A DNA stretch of 64,000 nt, from positions 186,001 to 250,000 of the forward strand of contig LFCK01000001.1 in assembly GCA_001189095.1 (NCBI GenBank). The letters run 5' to 3'. How positions within the stretch are numbered: the stretch's first letter is position 1; every line of letters begins with the position of its first letter. The notes beneath the pieces are model-generated. The model searched no databases. It worked only from the letters and a program-made list of their open reading frames with translations, and was not told the DNA's origin. Positions 41,838 through 50,323 of the stretch are shown in pieces. The translations under genes and the position numbers were made by a program. This DNA comes from Parcubacteria bacterium C7867-001 (GTDB lineage: Bacteria; Patescibacteria; Paceibacteria; UBA9973; UBA2103).

Positions 41838-44483
41838 ATGTCTCCAAAGAAGAAAACAGAGCACACGCAAGCACAGGGAGCCGATTGGATATCGGTGAAG
41901 GGTGCTCGTACCCATAACCTAAAGAATATTAATGTAGATATTCCCCGCGGCACCATGACGGTACTCACCGGCCTTTCAGGTTCCGGTAAATCCTCTCTCG
42001 CGTTCGATACTATCTTCGCCGAAGGTCAGCGCCGTTACGTTGAATCGCTTTCCGCGTATGCGCGTCAGTTTCTCAATCAGATGCAGAAGCCGGATGTGGA
42101 TGAGATAGCCGGTCTTTCTCCCGCTATTTCTATCGACCAGAAGAGCCGCTCGAACAATCCGCGCTCAACCGTCGCAACGGTAACGGAAATCTACGATTAT
42201 CTCCGTGTTCTGTATGCACGCGCTGGTCAGCCGTACTGCGTAAATCACGATGTACCCATCAGCAAGCTTTCGAAAGAGGAAATGATTCGTCTCGTTATGA
42301 ATCGCATTTCCAAGCGCTCGAGCGGGAAGAGTGCTGAAGTTATGGGTGTCGCCGTCGACAAGACAGCGGTTACGATTTACGCGCCGGTCGTGGTCGGACG
42401 CAAAGGCGAGTACTACCAGCTTCTCTATGATCTTCTCGGCAAAGGCTTCGAGCGTGTGGTGGTCGACGGTAACCAGCAGTCTCTGCGCGAGAAGGTCGTC
42501 CTCGATCGAAACAAGCGCCACGATATCGACGCTATAGTCGACAGTATTTTTGTAACCGAATTCACGCGGTCACCAGACGCTGCGCGCGAGCGCCTTTCAG
42601 AAGCGCTCGAACTTGCACTCAAAGAAGCAGACGGACTGGTAAAGATAAAACATGCCGACGGAACGCTTGAAACGCTTTCCGCGAAGTTCATTTGTCCTGA
42701 CGACGGTATGTCGTTTCCAGAAGTGGAGCCGCGTCTCTTTTCATTCAATAGTCCGTATGGCGCGTGTTCAAACTGCAACGGCCTAGGCACCAAGTCGCTC
42801 TTTTCGGATGAGCCGTGTCCAGTTTGTGAAGGCAAGCGTCTTCGACCAGAAGCTCTTCGTGTCTATCTCAAAGATAAGAAGGATAAAACCCTCGGCAAGA
42901 ATATCGTCGAGGTCGCAGGCCTTTCTATCAAGGAAGCGAAGGATTTCATGGACGGACTTGAGCTCTCGGAGATGCGTATGGAAATTGCCTCACCAATCAT
43001 CCGCGAAATCACGAGCCGTCTCGACTTCATGCTCAACGTCGGTCTCGACTACCTCACCCTCAACCGTTCAGCCGCTACGCTTTCAGGCGGCGAAGCGCAG
43101 CGTATTCGTCTTGCTTCCCAGCTCGGGACAGGGCTTGTGGGTGCGCTCTATGTGCTCGACGAGCCAACCATCGGTCTCCATCAGCGCGACAACGATCGTC
43201 TTATCGAAACCTTGCTGGTGCTTAAAGATTTAGGAAACACTATTCTTGTGGTCGAACACGATGAAGACACTATTTATGCATCGGATTACATCGTCGACAT
43301 AGGACCGGGTGCAGGTGTGCATGGTGGCAACGTTGTTGCGTCAGGCTGGCTCGATGATCTTCTTACGGCGCCAAAGAATCAAAGCGGTTCGGTAACGCTT
43401 TCCTATTTGCGTGGCGAGAAGGAGGTGGAAATTCCAGAAGAACGTCGCACTGCTGAGCGCGGTGCGATAAAGGTGCGCGGCGCTACACTTCACAACCTCG
43501 TGAATCAGAATGTGGATATTCCGCTCAGTAAGCTCGTGTGCATCACGGGTGTATCAGGTTCCGGTAAATCAACTTTCCTCTACGATATTCTTCATAAAAA
43601 TGTTGCGGCGCGTCTCTCAAAGCGAGAAGCGAAGCTCGAGCACTGTGCTTCGATTACGGGAACAGAATATATTGGGCGTACGGTTCTTATCGATCAGTCA
43701 CCCATAGGTCGTACGCCACGAAGTAATCCCGCGACCTACTCGGGAGCCTTTACGCATATTCGCGATCTCTTTGCAGCAACGAATGAAGCGCGAGCGCGTG
43801 GCTGGAGGCCGGGTCGCTTCTCGTTCAATGTAGCGGGCGGTCGTTGCGAAACCTGCCAAGGGAATGGTCTTATCGCCGTCGAAATGCACTTCTTGCCGAC
43901 GGTCTACGTGACCTGCGACGTCTGCGAAGGAAAGCGATTCATGAAGGAGACGCTCGAGGTTACCTTCCGTGGCAAAAGCATTTACGAAGTTCTGCAAATG
44001 ACCATTGAGGAAGCAGAAAAGTTTTTCCATGACATCCCTGCGATTCAGGAGCGCCTTGAATCAATGATTTCAACCGGACTTGAATACCTCACGCTTGGCC
44101 AAAGCGCGACGACGCTTTCAGGGGGCGAAGCTCAGCGTGTGAAAATAGCATCTGAATTGTATCGGCCATCGACCATGAAGACGCTCTATCTTCTCGATGA
44201 GCCGACGGTCGGCCTTCATTACGAAGATGTACGTAAACTTATTGAAATTCTCCAGCAGCTCGTGCAGCGCGGAAATACGGTGGTCGTCATCGAGCACAAT
44301 CTCGATGTCATCAAATCCGCGGATTATCTCGTCGATTTCGGTCCTGAGGGCGGAACCGGCGGCGGTAAAGTTGTCGCAACCGGAACTCCTGAAGAAGTTG
44401 CTGATTCAGAAAAGTCGCATACGGCCACGTATCTCGCAAAAATGTTCAAGAAAGCGAAGTCAGGTTCGAAAAAGAAAAAATAA
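41838..44483 (+). CDS. uvrA: Excinuclease ABC subunit A
   Basis: Damage-recognition ATPase dimer of nucleotide excision repair. The 881 residues (shorter than the usual ~940) hold two ABC modules: Walker A 'GLSGSGKSS' and 'GVSGSGKST', and signatures 'LSGGEAQRIRLASQLG' and 'LSGGEAQRVKIASELY'. Both zinc modules are intact ('CSNCNGLG'...'CPVCEGKR' and 'CETCQGNG'...'CDVCEGKR'), in contrast to DnaX and Tgt. TATGCT (41823-41828) lies 9 nt before the ATG. Confidence 0.97.
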   Translation: MSPKKKTEHTQAQGADWISVKGARTHNLKNINVDIPRGTMTVLTGLSGSGKSSLAFDTIFAEGQRRYVESLSAYARQFLNQMQKPDVDEIAGLSPAISIDQKSRSNNPRSTVATVTEIYDYLRVLYARAGQPYCVNHDVPISKLSKEEMIRLVMNRISKRSSGKSAEVMGVAVDKTAVTIYAPVVVGRKGEYYQLLYDLLGKGFERVVVDGNQQSLREKVVLDRNKRHDIDAIVDSIFVTEFTRSPDAARERLSEALELALKEADGLVKIKHADGTLETLSAKFICPDDGMSFPEVEPRLFSFNSPYGACSNCNGLGTKSLFSDEPCPVCEGKRLRPEALRVYLKDKKDKTLGKNIVEVAGLSIKEAKDFMDGLELSEMRMEIASPIIREITSRLDFMLNVGLDYLTLNRSAATLSGGEAQRIRLASQLGTGLVGALYVLDEPTIGLHQRDNDRLIETLLVLKDLGNTILVVEHDEDTIYASDYIVDIGPGAGVHGGNVVASGWLDDLLTAPKNQSGSVTLSYLRGEKEVEIPEERRTAERGAIKVRGATLHNLVNQNVDIPLSKLVCITGVSGSGKSTFLYDILHKNVAARLSKREAKLEHCASITGTEYIGRTVLIDQSPIGRTPRSNPATYSGAFTHIRDLFAATNEARARGWRPGRFSFNVAGGRCETCQGNGLIAVEMHFLPTVYVTCDVCEGKRFMKETLEVTFRGKSIYEVLQMTIEEAEKFFHDIPAIQERLESMISTGLEYLTLGQSATTLSGGEAQRVKIASELYRPSTMKTLYLLDEPTVGLHYEDVRKLIEILQQLVQRGNTVVVIEHNLDVIKSADYLVDFGPEGGTGGGKVVATGTPEEVADSEKSHTATYLAKMFKKAKSGSKKKK

Positions 44484-44512
44484 AAAACGGCCGCTCGAAG
44501 AGCGGCCGTTCG
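44482..44512. terminator. Bidirectional terminator of uvrA and the small membrane gene
   Basis: A 10-bp stem ACGGCCGCTC / GAGCGGCCGT, GAA loop. The A-rich left side becomes a T6 tract on the minus strand. Confidence 0.85.
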
Positions 44513-44514
44513 CG

Positions 44515-44760
44515 TTATGCGTGTCTCGTGCTTTTGTAAGCCCAGACCACGACGCCAATGAACGATCCTGCGATGGCCATTGGCGCCATCATCGAGCCAT
44601 CCTGACGAAGAAATGTCTCGACCACGAAGGATCCGATGAGCGAGCAGGGCAGCCACGCGAGGGAAGCCACGAGGTACCAAAGGTCATTCCGTTTGGCGCG
44701 CTTGCAGAGGTAGTAGACCAGAATGGCCATTGCGGTGAAGAGTGCACCAGTCAAAAACAT
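44515..44760 (-). CDS. Small three-TM membrane protein
   Basis: An 81-aa protein with three TM segments (about 2-20, 26-46, 55-76). The ATG at 44760 is supported by AAGGAG 6 nt upstream and by the strong promoter at 44786-44814; the longer frame would start inside the promoter. Function unknown. Confidence 0.7.
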   Translation of the reverse strand: MFLTGALFTAMAILVYYLCKRAKRNDLWYLVASLAWLPCSLIGSFVVETFLRQDGSMMAPMAIAGSFIGVVVWAYKSTRHA

Positions 44761-44785
44761 CGAGCTCTCCTTGTTACTAAAATGC

Positions 44786-44814
44786 AGAATACAATCTTTA
44801 TAACATACTGTCAA
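44786..44814 (-). promoter_or_regulatory. Sigma70-type promoter of the small membrane gene
   Basis: Minus strand: TTGACA (44809-44814), 17-nt spacer, TATTCT (44786-44791). Confidence 0.82.
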
Positions 44815-44872
44815 TTTTGTGTTCGAATGTAGTTTACGGTACGTTGAAATGAGAAAGAAAGGAGAACCTTAC

Positions 44873-45739
44873 ATGAATAAAGGTGAGCTGCTATCCACGA
44901 GTTGTATGCCGATAACCCTGACGCTCGTCCGTCACGGAGAATCGGAAAGCAATCTCGCTCGAACAATGTTCGAGGCGGGTAAGAAGCATAAGAACGAAGC
45001 GGCGCTAATGGAGATCCACACCTGCGATCGTCGTCTCACGCCGAAAGGTGTTGAGCAGGCGAAGTTGGCGGGCAAATGGCTCGATGCCAACGTCTTTTCG
45101 CAGAACAATTACTCGCAGGTATCGGATTTTCGGCTCTACGTTTCGCCGTACATCCGTGCGCGCGAGACGGCGGGCCACCTCAGTCTCCCCGGCGAATGGC
45201 GGCTTGAAAACCGCATCGTCGAACGAAACTGGGGCGATTTCGACCAGATGCCGTATGACAAACGCATGTCTATGTATGCCGATGAGATCAAATACCGGAA
45301 AGAATTCGCATTCTTCTGGTGTCCTCCCGGCGGCGAGCGCATGCAAGATGTCTTCAATCGTCTGCGCGATATGGCCAGCACGCTTCACCGCGAATGCTCG
45401 GACATGAGCGTGCTCATGGTCTCGCACGGCGAGACCATGTGGGCGTGGCGCACACTGCTTGAATACTGGACGCCGCAAGAACTTGCGGAAAACATGAAGC
45501 AGCGGGATTCGCACACGCGGATCACCAACTGCCGCATCATCCAGTACACGCGCAGGCTGCCTGACGGCTCGGTGTCAAAGCACTTCGAGCAGGTTCGGTT
45601 TGTTGATCCGACTCGTGACGGGTCGGAATTCGGCACGGACTGGATGCCAATCGTCCGCAAGCGCTACAGCAGTGAAGAGCTGCTTGCGCAGGCTGACCAA
45701 TACCCGCGGTTCTTCGACGAAGAATCAGACGCGGCATAA
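44873..45739 (+). CDS. Histidine phosphatase family protein
   Basis: A 288-aa branch-1 histidine phosphatase (phosphoglycerate mutase-like). The catalytic motif is 'LVRHGESESN' (about 21-30), followed by 'RRLTPKGVEQAK', Arg in 'SPYIRARETAGH' and the second catalytic His in 'LMVSHGETMWAW'. An acid-base Glu lies in 'IVERNWGDFD'. The substrate is unknown. The ATG at 44873 follows AAAGGAG at 9 nt; the longer frame from 44819 overlaps the promoter region. Confidence 0.88.
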   Translation: MNKGELLSTSCMPITLTLVRHGESESNLARTMFEAGKKHKNEAALMEIHTCDRRLTPKGVEQAKLAGKWLDANVFSQNNYSQVSDFRLYVSPYIRARETAGHLSLPGEWRLENRIVERNWGDFDQMPYDKRMSMYADEIKYRKEFAFFWCPPGGERMQDVFNRLRDMASTLHRECSDMSVLMVSHGETMWAWRTLLEYWTPQELAENMKQRDSHTRITNCRIIQYTRRLPDGSVSKHFEQVRFVDPTRDGSEFGTDWMPIVRKRYSSEELLAQADQYPRFFDEESDAA

Positions 45740-45743
45740 ATTA

Positions 45744-45775
45744 CAACCGGAACGCTATGCGTTCCGGTTTTTTCG
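45744..45775 (+). terminator. Intrinsic terminator
   Basis: An 11-bp stem AACCGGAACGC / GCGTTCCGGTT, TAT loop, then T6. Confidence 0.92.
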
Positions 45776-45852
45776 TACCTGTGCATAAACCCTCTTGCGG
45801 GATTGCTATACTTAGTACTTTAGAGTGCGTCTAGTACCAAAAGGGGTCGCTA

Positions 45853-46377
45853 ATGTACGACTTTCTCAATAAAAAAGACGAAGAATTGGCGTCAGAGCAA
45901 ATCTGTATGCGTCGATTCATTCACAGCCGCCCGAGCTGGGATCGCTTCGCGTTTGGCGTTTGGGACATCCCTGCGCTTGCGTACGATCCGAAGATTCTTA
46001 AGGAAACGGGTATTCATGTCCCTCTTCCGAAAGAGCAACAACCAAAACCGAAGCGATGGAAACCAAGTATCCACTTCGTCTGCGAGCGGTTGCTTGATCA
46101 CAAGCTGCCGGTTACAACGGCGCTGAAGATCTATCAGGAAGCAATCGAAATGTTGCTGGTCTACGATGTGAAGGAGGATTTCTTCTCGCTCGCGTCCTAC
46201 CGACAGTATCTTCCGCTTGAGGACTTGAAACACGATAAACTCTTCTTCGCGTGCATGCGTGATCGGAAGAAGACGCTTACGGCGGTTGATTGGCAGGGAG
46301 TCGCTCGTCGCCTTCCTGCCGGTTCGCGGATTGCTCGCGACTGTCTATCGAAGACACGAACGGAACAAGATAAATAA
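45853..46377 (+). CDS. Hypothetical 174-aa protein
   Basis: A soluble, basic protein without recognised motifs. It is helical in the second half ('ALKIYQEAIEMLLVYDV') and has a Pro/Lys linker ('PLPKEQQPKPKRWKP'). The start has AAAGGGG upstream. An extended -10 (TGCTATACT at about 45803) gives a leader of about 40 nt. A terminator follows. Likely a real gene of the Shine-Dalgarno class; function unknown. Confidence 0.62.
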   Translation: MYDFLNKKDEELASEQICMRRFIHSRPSWDRFAFGVWDIPALAYDPKILKETGIHVPLPKEQQPKPKRWKPSIHFVCERLLDHKLPVTTALKIYQEAIEMLLVYDVKEDFFSLASYRQYLPLEDLKHDKLFFACMRDRKKTLTAVDWQGVARRLPAGSRIARDCLSKTRTEQDK

Positions 46378-46410
46378 CAAAGCCGCCCGGTAATATCCGG
46401 GCGGCTTATC
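46378..46410 (+). terminator. Intrinsic-type hairpin
   Basis: A 10-bp stem AGCCGCCCGG / CCGGGCGGCT with a short loop and a weak T tract. On the minus strand A/T content is also high, so it may serve both neighbours. Confidence 0.75.
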
Positions 46411-46432
46411 ATTTGGTGCCGTGTGTGCGCTG

Positions 46433-46684
46433 CTACAGCTTGCCGAAGTTCCTGAACTGTCCGAAGACGAACAGAATGATCGTGCCGGCGGCGGTCATGA
46501 CCGCTGCTTGGAACGCGCTGATGAGCGCGAGTGCGATGATCATCTGCGTGTTCAGATGCGCCGGCAGGTGAATGCCGAACTGCAACGCGATTTGCGACCC
46601 GAGGTCGCCGAACGTCACCAGAATGAAGGTGATGGCGGCCGTGAGGACCAGCCACACCAGAACGTGTACCCAACCAAGTTTCAT
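46433..46684 (-). CDS. Small two-TM membrane protein
   Basis: An 83-aa protein starting at ATG 46684 (GGAG upstream). Two TM segments (about 7-27 and 48-75), with 'HVLVWLVLTAAITFILV' in the first. It is preceded by a perfect promoter at 46730-46758 and divergent from uvrC. No family is recognised. Confidence 0.65.
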   Translation of the reverse strand: MKLGWVHVLVWLVLTAAITFILVTFGDLGSQIALQFGIHLPAHLNTQMIIALALISAFQAAVMTAAGTIILFVFGQFRNFGKL

Positions 46685-46729
46685 TGGGGTTCTCCGTTGA
46701 CCTGCTCCGAAAGGCGGCAGGCTGTACAC

Positions 46730-46758
46730 AGTATACTACTATTTATAATAACTGTCAA
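46730..46758 (-). promoter_or_regulatory. Sigma70-type promoter
   Basis: Minus strand: TTGACA (46753-46758), 17-nt spacer, TATACT (46730-46735). It drives the small membrane gene. Confidence 0.82.
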
Positions 46759-46777
46759 GAATGCTACGATATCGGAT

Positions 46778-48037
46778 ATGCAGCGGCCTGACCTAACGAA
46801 ATACGAGCTTCCGGATTGTCCGGGGGTGTATCTCTTTACCCTTGGAAAGGGCCGATCAAAAAAGATTCTCTACATCGGCAAAGCCACGAGCCTGCGCGAC
46901 CGCGTACGTTCCTACTTTGACGATGACCTCATAGCGACCCGTGGACCGCGCATCGTCGACATGGTTACCGAAGCGGATGGTCTTATGCACGAGACGACGC
47001 CGACGGTGCTTGAGGCGCTGGTGCGCGAAGCGGCGCTTATTCGTGAATATCATCCGAAAGCAAACTCGATGGGCAAGGACGACAAATCCTTTCTTTACGC
47101 AGTCATCACGAAAGAACCGATTCCGCGCGTGCTCGCGATTCGCGGCACTGATCTTGATTTTAAAAAGAAACGCATTGTGGTGGGCGACGTTCCGCTTTCC
47201 TCCATGCATGGACCGTTCCCGTCAGGGTACCAGCTGCGCGAAGCGCTTAAGCTCATTCGGAAAATCTTTCCGTTCTTCGATACACCGCGCCCAGTTGGTG
47301 AGGGAACTCGTTTTACCAAAGGGAAAGTCGAGTTCAATCAGCAGATTGGCCAGTATCCGCGCGATCTCGACAAAGCTGGCTATGCGCGCTCAATACGCAA
47401 CGTCTCACTCTTTCTTTCGGGGCGCGTGAAGGCGCTGCGTGCGCAGCTCGAAAAGGATATGAAGACAGCAGCTAAAGACGAGCGGTTCGAAGACGCGGCG
47501 CTTGCGCGTAAGCAGCTCTTCTCACTTGATCACGTACAGGATGTCTCCCTCATTAAGGAAGATCGCGGCGCAGATGAATCAAGTCCGCGCATCGAGGCGT
47601 ACGATACGGCGCATATTTCAGGAACGAATGCGATAGGTGTGATGACCGTTATCGAGAATGGTCTTCCGCTCAAGAAGGAATATCGAACATTTCGTATTCG
47701 TGGAGTCGGCGGAAGGTCCTTAAACGATGATATCGCCTCTCTCAAAGAAATCCTTTCTCGTCGGTTTAATCATCCTGAATGGTCGTATCCGAAAGCAATC
47801 GTGGTCGACGGCGGTAAAACGCATAAGAAAACAGCCGAGGCGCTGCTCGCTGAACTCGGTATCCAGATTCCGGTCGTTGCGGTGGTGAAGGATGAGAAGC
47901 ATCGTCCGCGTGAAGTGCTTGGAAGCCTACGCGCTCATGTGCAGGATGCAGATGTCGTTTTGGCAAATAGCGAAGCGCATCGGTTCTCGATAACGCTTCA
48001 TAGGAAAGCGAGATCACGCGCCTTGCGTACGTTATAA
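46778..48037 (+). CDS. uvrC: Excinuclease ABC subunit C, without C-terminal HhH domain
   Basis: Makes the two incisions of nucleotide excision repair. The 419 residues include the GIY-YIG domain ('PGVYLFTLGKG', 'ILYIGKATSLRDRVRSYF') for the 3' cut, a UVR domain ('FEDAALARKQLFSLD') that contacts UvrB, and the RNase H-like 5' nuclease ('EAYDTAHISGTNAIG', 'VVDGGKTH', 'SEAHRF'). Typical UvrC is about 600 aa and ends with a helix-hairpin-helix pair, which is absent here. An upstream extension to 46421 overlaps a minus-strand gene and its promoter and is rejected. TACGAT (46765-46770) lies 7 nt before the ATG. Confidence 0.95.
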   Translation: MQRPDLTKYELPDCPGVYLFTLGKGRSKKILYIGKATSLRDRVRSYFDDDLIATRGPRIVDMVTEADGLMHETTPTVLEALVREAALIREYHPKANSMGKDDKSFLYAVITKEPIPRVLAIRGTDLDFKKKRIVVGDVPLSSMHGPFPSGYQLREALKLIRKIFPFFDTPRPVGEGTRFTKGKVEFNQQIGQYPRDLDKAGYARSIRNVSLFLSGRVKALRAQLEKDMKTAAKDERFEDAALARKQLFSLDHVQDVSLIKEDRGADESSPRIEAYDTAHISGTNAIGVMTVIENGLPLKKEYRTFRIRGVGGRSLNDDIASLKEILSRRFNHPEWSYPKAIVVDGGKTHKKTAEALLAELGIQIPVVAVVKDEKHRPREVLGSLRAHVQDADVVLANSEAHRFSITLHRKARSRALRTL

Positions 48038-48045
48038 TTTTTCAT

Positions 48046-49011
48046 ATGAGAGGCACTGTCGTCGGCGTACTCCGTGGAGGGCCATCAAGAGAGCATGAGG
48101 TCTCGCTAAAAACGGGTCATGCGATCCTTTCGAACCTCGATATGGATCGATTTACGCCGCGCGATATCTATATCGACAAGGCGGGGCTTTGGCACGAACG
48201 CGGTGTGCCGACCACGCCTGATCGCGTTCTTCGAAATGTGGATGTGGTCGTACTCGGACTTCACGGGGAATACGGCGAAGACGGGGAAGTCCAGAAGCTG
48301 CTTGAGCGCTACGGAATTCCCTATACGGGCTCCGATTCATTTTCCTCCTATCTTGCAATGCATAAATTCCTTGCGAAGGAGCGGGTGACTGAGCGGGGCA
48401 TTTTGTCCGCTCGTTCGCAGCTTATCGAGCCAAGCGCGGATATTGCGGCTATCGTCGCGGAGATAAATCGCACCTTTCCGCAGCCGGTCGTGGTAAAGCC
48501 GGTCAAGTGGGGCTCCTCGGTCGGCGTTTCGTTTACGCATGGATATCAACCGCTTCTTGAAGCAGTACAGAAATTGCTCGATGAAGGAGCTGGTGGCGTG
48601 CTTGTCGAGGAGCGAATCAAAGGAACCGAGGCGACCGTCGGCGTCATTGAAAATTTCCGTGACGAAGTGCTCTATGCGCTTCCGCCAGTGGAGATCATCC
48701 CTCCCGATGCGGATTTCTTTTCGTACGACGCGAAATATTCAGGTGCGACACGTGAGATTTGCCCTGCCCGCTTCCCAAAGAAGGTGACCGATGAGCTTAT
48801 CCGACTCGCCCGTGAGGCACATGAGTCCCTCGGACTTCGCCACTATTCGCGCTCCGATTTCATCGTCTCTCCGCGCGGCATCTATTATCTTGAAACAAAT
48901 ACGCTTCCGGGGCTTACGACCGAATCCTTGATGCCGAAATCGCTCGCAGCGGTCGGTGTCTCCTATCCGGACTTTCTTTCGCACCTCGTCGATTTGGCGA
49001 TGAAAAAATAG
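48046..49011 (+). CDS. ddl: D-alanine-D-alanine ligase
   Basis: An ATP-grasp ligase that makes the D-Ala-D-Ala dipeptide for peptidoglycan. The 321 residues show 'GVLRGGPSREHEVSLKTG', 'GLHGEYGEDGEVQ', 'VVKPVKWGSSVGVS', 'EERIKGTEATVGV' and 'YYLETNTLPGLTTESLMPK'. Length is normal. TATAAT (48033-48038) lies 7 nt before the ATG, directly after the uvrC stop. The pterin dehydratase gene follows after 1 bp. Confidence 0.95.
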   Translation: MRGTVVGVLRGGPSREHEVSLKTGHAILSNLDMDRFTPRDIYIDKAGLWHERGVPTTPDRVLRNVDVVVLGLHGEYGEDGEVQKLLERYGIPYTGSDSFSSYLAMHKFLAKERVTERGILSARSQLIEPSADIAAIVAEINRTFPQPVVVKPVKWGSSVGVSFTHGYQPLLEAVQKLLDEGAGGVLVEERIKGTEATVGVIENFRDEVLYALPPVEIIPPDADFFSYDAKYSGATREICPARFPKKVTDELIRLAREAHESLGLRHYSRSDFIVSPRGIYYLETNTLPGLTTESLMPKSLAAVGVSYPDFLSHLVDLAMKK

Positions 49012-49012
49012 C

Positions 49013-49345
49013 ATGGACGAGCTCGCGAAGAAGAAATGCATACCGTGCGAAGAAGGTGGAGGTCCACTCACGAAAGAACAAGCGAGGGATCTCATGGAGC
49101 ATGTTCCCGAGTGGACGCTCATGGAGGATGCGCGAAAGCTCTGGCGACGTTTTCCGTTCAAGGACTTTGCTGCAGCGCTGGCGTTCACCAATGAAATAGG
49201 CGCTTTAGCGGAGGAAGAATGGCACCATCCAGATATAAAGGTCTCATGGGGTGCGGTCGAAGTGACGCTTTCCACCCACAGGGCACGAGGTCTCACCGAA
49301 AACGACTTTATCCTAGCTGCCAAAATAGACTTGCTGCAAAAATAA
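49013..49345 (+). CDS. 4a-hydroxytetrahydrobiopterin dehydratase (PCD/DCoH-like)
   Basis: A 110-aa protein with the family layout: 'WTLMEDARKLWRRFPFKDFAAALAFTNEIGALAEEEWHHPDI' containing the catalytic [E/D]xxxHHP, followed by the strand 'VTLSTHRARGLTENDFILAAKID'. It recycles hydroxylated pterins in organisms with aromatic amino acid hydroxylases, but many bacteria keep it without a known substrate. An N-terminal 'CIPCEEG' is a family feature. It is cotranscribed with ddl. Confidence 0.92.
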   Translation: MDELAKKKCIPCEEGGGPLTKEQARDLMEHVPEWTLMEDARKLWRRFPFKDFAAALAFTNEIGALAEEEWHHPDIKVSWGAVEVTLSTHRARGLTENDFILAAKIDLLQK

Positions 49346-49374
49346 AAACCGACACTTGGTCGGTTTTTATTTTT
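49343..49374. terminator. Bidirectional terminator at the left edge of element 2
   Basis: An 8-bp stem AAACCGAC / GTCGGTTT flanked by A and T runs, immediately after the pterin dehydratase stop. Confidence 0.88.
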
Positions 49375-49379
49375 GTGGA

Positions 49380-49560
49380 ACCTAGGACACTATATTAGAA
49401 CCTCTCTCATCCAATCGCAGCCAATACATTTCTTACATCTCGTGGACTCATGGGGTGGTCTGAAGGGTTGAGAATGCTCTTCTGGACCTAGAAGCGCTCG
49501 GAGATTAGAACCTCCATTCCCGTCACTACTTCTTGACCTGCGTCATAAAACGTGGTATAT
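49380..49560. repeat. ATTAGAACCTC repeat region, left
   Basis: Two copies of the motif: CACTATATTAGAACCTCT (about 49390-49407) and GAGATTAGAACCTCC (about 49501-49515), the second followed by CTTGAC...CGT...AAA.GTGGT (about 49531-49556). Related units recur at 51.06-51.29 kb and at the end of the recombinase gene. No gene is present in 49375-49614. Confidence 0.65.
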
Positions 49561-49614
49561 AGATAATCGGCAAACGATCTTCGTTAACTCAAGCCCCCGA
49601 AAGGAGGTGTCAGC

Positions 49615-50268
49615 ATGTCTTTGCCAAAGAAGACGATTGCGGACCTCCTGTTTGGGGTCCAACTCGTCGGAGCAGTAATCTTCTGCGGCGCGCAGTTCTT
49701 GCGCTCGCTTGAGGACGTTCACGGCGTCAGCATTGTTCAGTTCGCTCTTGCGACAACTTTCGTGGTGTTCAATCTCCTGCTCGGGATAGGCGCTCACCGC
49801 GCCCAACCGAGCCGGGTAACCATGCAAGGGATAGTGACGTACATCGTGTGGGTAGCAATGCTCACCGCCGTAGTCGTCGCTGTCGCAACCAACCGAGAAT
49901 ATCGGTGGAGCATTCAGGATAGTGTCACCCTCGGGATTGCGGTCGTTCTCACGATCGGCACGCTAGGGTTCGGTGCGCTGCAAGGCAGACCGATCCGAGA
50001 CCCGATGACGCTTGCGTTCTTGGCGATCGCGAGCAAGTCAATGCCGCAGCTACTGCTGGTCTGGAGTATCCTCGAACAAGGAGGTTCCGGCATCCCGGCG
50101 GCGAGCATCATTGTTGGACACTGCACCATTCTCATCCGTCTCGGCCAGATTTACTTTATGGTTCGAGAAGCGGGTTGGGAGCGGAACCGGGTATGGCTCG
50201 CGGTTAGCGAAAGCGCCGCAGAACTGACCTGGATCGCAACGACCACAGCGTGGCTCGTAATGCTTTGA
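49615..50268 (+). CDS. Multi-pass membrane protein, 217 aa
   Basis: An integral membrane protein with six to seven predicted TM segments and short loops. The ATG follows a perfect AAAGGAGG at 6-7 nt. Its composition (higher GC, Shine-Dalgarno, terminator) resembles chromosomal genes, although it sits between repeats of element 2. It shows an approximate two-fold layout, but I cannot name a transporter family. Confidence 0.65.
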   Translation: MSLPKKTIADLLFGVQLVGAVIFCGAQFLRSLEDVHGVSIVQFALATTFVVFNLLLGIGAHRAQPSRVTMQGIVTYIVWVAMLTAVVVAVATNREYRWSIQDSVTLGIAVVLTIGTLGFGALQGRPIRDPMTLAFLAIASKSMPQLLLVWSILEQGGSGIPAASIIVGHCTILIRLGQIYFMVREAGWERNRVWLAVSESAAELTWIATTTAWLVML

Positions 50269-50307
50269 GGCCCATGTCCCGTAAGACGGATGTGGGTCTC
50301 TTTTTAT
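50267..50307 (+). terminator. Intrinsic terminator
   Basis: A long stem GAGGCCCATGTCC / GGATGTGGGTCTC with G-U pairs and a 7-9 nt loop, followed by T5. It starts at the stop codon. Confidence 0.88.
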
Positions 50308-50323
50308 ACAAAAAACGAATATA

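Noticed and set aside
46421..46777. N-terminal extension of uvrC by 119 codons
   Set aside because: It runs across a terminator, a minus-strand gene and that gene's promoter; the GIY-YIG domain starts normally from 46778.
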